DNA from: Bacteroidales bacterium
GTDB lineage: Bacteria; Bacteroidota; Bacteroidia; Bacteroidales; UBA1402
Direction: 5' to 3'
NCBI GenBank assembly: GCA_012511135.1
Contig: JAAZGQ010000277.1
Coordinates: forward strand, 1 to 7,054
Length of the DNA stretch: 7,054 bases
In this document: positions 5,063-7,054 of the stretch, one piece after another
Numbering within the stretch: the stretch's first letter is position 1
Layout: each line of letters opens with the position of its first letter
Made by a program: the position numbers and the translations under genes
Notes under the pieces: model-generated
Databases searched by the model: none
What the model saw: only the letters and a program-made list of their open reading frames with translations
What the model was told of the DNA's origin: nothing

Positions 5063-6697
5063 ATGGCAAAAGAAATTAAATTCGATATTGAAGCCCGCGA
5101 TTTACTCAAAAGCGGCGTAGACCAGCTGGCAGATGCTGTCAAAATTACCCTGGGCCCCAAAGGCCGCAATGTTATCCTGGAAAAGAAATTTGGTGCACCC
5201 CAAATCACCAAAGACGGTGTGACTGTAGCCAAGGAAATAGACCTAACTGATGCCTACGAAAATATGGGTGCTCAATTGGTTAAGAATGTGGCTTCCAAAA
5301 CCGGAGACGATGCCGGTGATGGTACTACTACTGCTACTGTGCTGGCTCAGGCCATCATCCGTGAAGGTTTGAAGAATGTAACCGGCGGAGTCAATCCCAT
5401 GGAGCTCAAACGCGGTATTGATAAGGCAGTAGCCGGTGAGGTTGCCAGCATTAAGGCTCAATCCAAAATTGTAGGTGACGATTTTGAAAAGATCGAACAA
5501 ATTGCCCGCATCTCTGCCAATAACGACGCCGAAATAGGCCGTCTGATTGCCGAAGCTATGAAGAAAGTCAAAAAAGAAGGCGTTATCACCATAGAAGAGG
5601 CCAAAGGTACCGATACCCACATTGATGTAGTAGAAGGTATGCAGTTTGACCGCGGCTATCTCTCTCCCTATTTTGTGACCAATACCGAAAAGATGGAGGC
5701 TGAACTGGAAAATCCTTACATCCTCATCCACGATAAGAAGATTTCCAACCTCAAGGAATTGCTGCCTATTCTGGAATCAGCTGTTCAATCGGGTCGTCCT
5801 CTCTTGATCATTGCCGAAGACATCGACGGCGAAGCGCTGACTACCCTGGTAGTGAACCGTCTGCGCGCCGGTCTCAAGATTTGTGCCGTAAAAGCTCCGG
5901 GCTTTGGTGACCGCCGCAAAGAAATGTTGCAGGATATCGCCGTTTTGACCGGTGGGATAGTTATTACCGAAGAACAAGGCATTCAGCTGGAATCTACCAC
6001 GCTCGAAATGTTGGGCAATGCCGAAAAGGTGACCATCAACAAAGACAACACCACTATAGTAAACGGTTCCGGCGCCAAAGATGCCATTGCCGGCAGAGTG
6101 AACCAAATCAAAGCTCAGATTGCTGTAACGACATCAGATTACGATCGTGAGAAACTGCAGGAACGTCTGGCTAAATTGTCAGGCGGTGTGGCTGTGCTTT
6201 ATGTAGGTGCTCCCTCCGAAGTGGAAATGAAAGAAAAGAAAGACCGCGTTGACGATGCTTTGAGTGCTACCCGCGCTGCCATCGAAGAAGGTATTGTTCC
6301 CGGTGGAGGCGTAGCTTATATTCGTGCTTTGGACGCTATTGCTTCATTAAAAGGTGATAACGAAGAAGAAGATTTGGGTATCAAGATTGTTCGTCGTTCC
6401 ATCGAAGAACCCTTGCGTCAGATTGTAGCCAACGCCGGTAAAGAAGGCGCCGTAATTGTTCAGAAAGTCAAAGAAGGCAAGAACGATTTTGGCTACAATG
6501 CCCGCAGTGATGTTTACGAAAACCTATTCGCCACCGGCGTGGTTGACCCTGCCAAAGTAACCCGCGTAGCCTTGGAAAATGCAGCTTCTATTGCCGGCAT
6601 GTTCCTGACTACAGAATGTGTGGTGGTTGAGAAAAAAGAAGAAAATCCGGCTCCTGCTATGAATCCTGGTATGGGCGGAATGGGCGGCATGATGTAA
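5063..6697 (+). CDS. groL: Chaperonin GroEL (60 kDa)
   Basis: GroEL forms a double heptameric ring that folds proteins in an ATP-driven cycle with GroES. The 544 residues are full length (548 in E. coli). The equatorial domain carries the ATP-binding segments TLGPKGRN (29-36) and DGTTT (86-90, with the metal- and ATP-contacting Asp86). The hydrolytic Asp is in the VDDALSATRAA segment (Asp397 or Asp398, matching E. coli Asp398), followed by the nucleotide-binding GGG of VPGGGVAY. The central apical domain has the expected EGMQFDRGYLSPYF and KAPGFGDRRKEML blocks. The C-terminus ends in the usual Gly-Met tail (NPGMGGMGGMM). It is the second gene of the groESL operon, and a strong hairpin follows 28 bases after the stop. 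Confidence 0.99.
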   Translation: MAKEIKFDIEARDLLKSGVDQLADAVKITLGPKGRNVILEKKFGAPQITKDGVTVAKEIDLTDAYENMGAQLVKNVASKTGDDAGDGTTTATVLAQAIIREGLKNVTGGVNPMELKRGIDKAVAGEVASIKAQSKIVGDDFEKIEQIARISANNDAEIGRLIAEAMKKVKKEGVITIEEAKGTDTHIDVVEGMQFDRGYLSPYFVTNTEKMEAELENPYILIHDKKISNLKELLPILESAVQSGRPLLIIAEDIDGEALTTLVVNRLRAGLKICAVKAPGFGDRRKEMLQDIAVLTGGIVITEEQGIQLESTTLEMLGNAEKVTINKDNTTIVNGSGAKDAIAGRVNQIKAQIAVTTSDYDREKLQERLAKLSGGVAVLYVGAPSEVEMKEKKDRVDDALSATRAAIEEGIVPGGGVAYIRALDAIASLKGDNEEEDLGIKIVRRSIEEPLRQIVANAGKEGAVIVQKVKEGKNDFGYNARSDVYENLFATGVVDPAKVTRVALENAASIAGMFLTTECVVVEKKEENPAPAMNPGMGGMGGMM

Positions 6698-6725
6698 TCA
6701 CTGTCTGAGCAGATTTTATTCTTAC

Positions 6726-6762
6726 AAAAAAGAGCGTTTCAATTATTGAGACGCTCTTTTTT
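6726..6762. terminator. Strong bidirectional-type terminator after groEL
   Basis: The arms 6726-6742 and 6746-6762 form a 17-bp stem with a single G-T pair and a 3-base TTA loop. The inner part contains GAGCGT/ACGCTC; the outer six pairs are A6 on the left and T6 on the right. Reading rightward it ends groESL transcripts; reading leftward it could also stop transcripts of the convergent GH28 gene. Confidence 0.9.
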
Positions 6763-6806
6763 GTGCTTGTACTAAAAAAAATTGATAAGATCCGAAAAAG
6801 TGTAGC

Positions 6807-6825
6807 CTTTGTGCTTTACACAAAG
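6807..6825 (-). terminator. Possible terminator hairpin of the GH28 gene
   Basis: CTTTGTG and CACAAAG pair around a five-base loop, 8 bases beyond the GH28 stop codon. On the minus strand GCTACAC and then five T (6796-6800) follow. The stem is short and not GC-rich, so it may be only a 3'-end stabilising hairpin, with real termination at 6726-6762. Confidence 0.45.
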
Positions 6826-6833
6826 CAAGGTGA

Positions 6834-7054
6834 TTATTCTTCTACTAATTCTCCGTTGATGTGCAGATTCTCGAAAGCCACATCCCTGGCTCCGCTGATG
6901 CTGTTGCCACGTTCCACCCCATTGAAATGACAATTTTTCAGGCCGATGTGGTAAACATTCTCATCTCCAGGCAAGCCGGCTATTAAAACTCCATAGCGGC
7001 TTTTTTCGCAAGTGATGTTTTCGAGTAAAACATTGCGCACTGTTGGTGGAAAAT
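6834..7054 (-). CDS. C-terminal end of a glycoside hydrolase family 28 (polygalacturonase-like) protein, cut by window edge
   Basis: The frame stays open to base 7054, so the gene starts beyond the right edge; the GTG at 7040 is not its true start. The 72 residues visible begin FPPTVRNVLLENITCEKSRYG and end in HINGELVEE. They show the rung-like repeats of a parallel beta-helix (VRNVLLENITCEKS; YHIGLKNCHFNGV; ARDVAFENLHING), and the order and wording resemble the end of Bacteroidetes GH28 enzymes, which hydrolyse galacturonic-acid linkages in pectin. The catalytic Asp residues and any signal peptide lie in the missing part, so activity cannot be judged. It is convergent with groEL. A different beta-helix enzyme is possible but less likely. 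Confidence 0.75.
   Translation of the reverse strand, partial: FPPTVRNVLLENITCEKSRYGVLIAGLPGDENVYHIGLKNCHFNGVERGNSISGARDVAFENLHINGELVEE

Noticed and set aside
5243..6106. Minus-strand open frames inside groEL
   Set aside because: They are antisense to a highly conserved gene and reflect its codon composition, with no family resemblance.

Overview
The window looks like chromosomal DNA of a Bacteroidetes, most likely Bacteroidales-type, bacterium. The evidence is threefold: promoters of the form TTTG-N19-TAnnTTTG, which the phylum's primary sigma factor uses; starts without clear Shine-Dalgarno sequences; and gene types common in this group (an M56/BlaR1-like protein fused to TonB C-terminal domains, a SASA-family esterase, a GH28 glycosidase, an 89-residue GroES). 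No plasmid, phage, transposase or CRISPR gene is visible.

Layout from left to right. (1) 1-1335 (+): the 3' part of an M56-family membrane protein, cut by the window edge. It has a metalloprotease remnant, one membrane segment, a linker with three proline runs, and two tandem TonB_C domains. (2) 1387-1514 (+): a consensus promoter and a tRNA-Ser(CGA). (3) 1514-1785: a gene-free, hairpin-rich stretch between the tRNA and a convergent gene. It contains a long A8/T7 terminator hairpin, an exact 56-bp direct repeat, a 15-bp repeat and several small palindromes. (4) 1777-2883 (-): a DEAD-box RNA helicase of the RhlE type, whose stop codon lies inside the repeat-rich stretch. (5) 3046-4554 (+): a secreted sialate O-acetylesterase-like SGNH esterase. 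(6) 4555-4728: a regulatory region with a TGACAAAA/TTTTGTCA inverted repeat and promoter-like elements. (7) 4729-6697 (+): groES-groEL, the chaperonin operon. (8) 6726-6825: a strong bidirectional-type terminator and a second hairpin. (9) 6834-7054 (-): the C-terminal end of a GH28 polygalacturonase-like enzyme, cut by the right edge.

The genes are mostly separate transcription units; groES-groEL is the only clear operon. The esterase and the GH28 enzyme both suit a polysaccharide-degrading lifestyle, but the chaperonin operon separates them and they lie on opposite strands, so no shared locus can be claimed. I see no obviously new multi-gene system. The points most worth a second look are the repeat array between the tRNA and the helicase (including its role in ending the helicase gene), the groESL control region, which lacks a CIRCE element, and the tandem TonB_C domains on the M56 protein.
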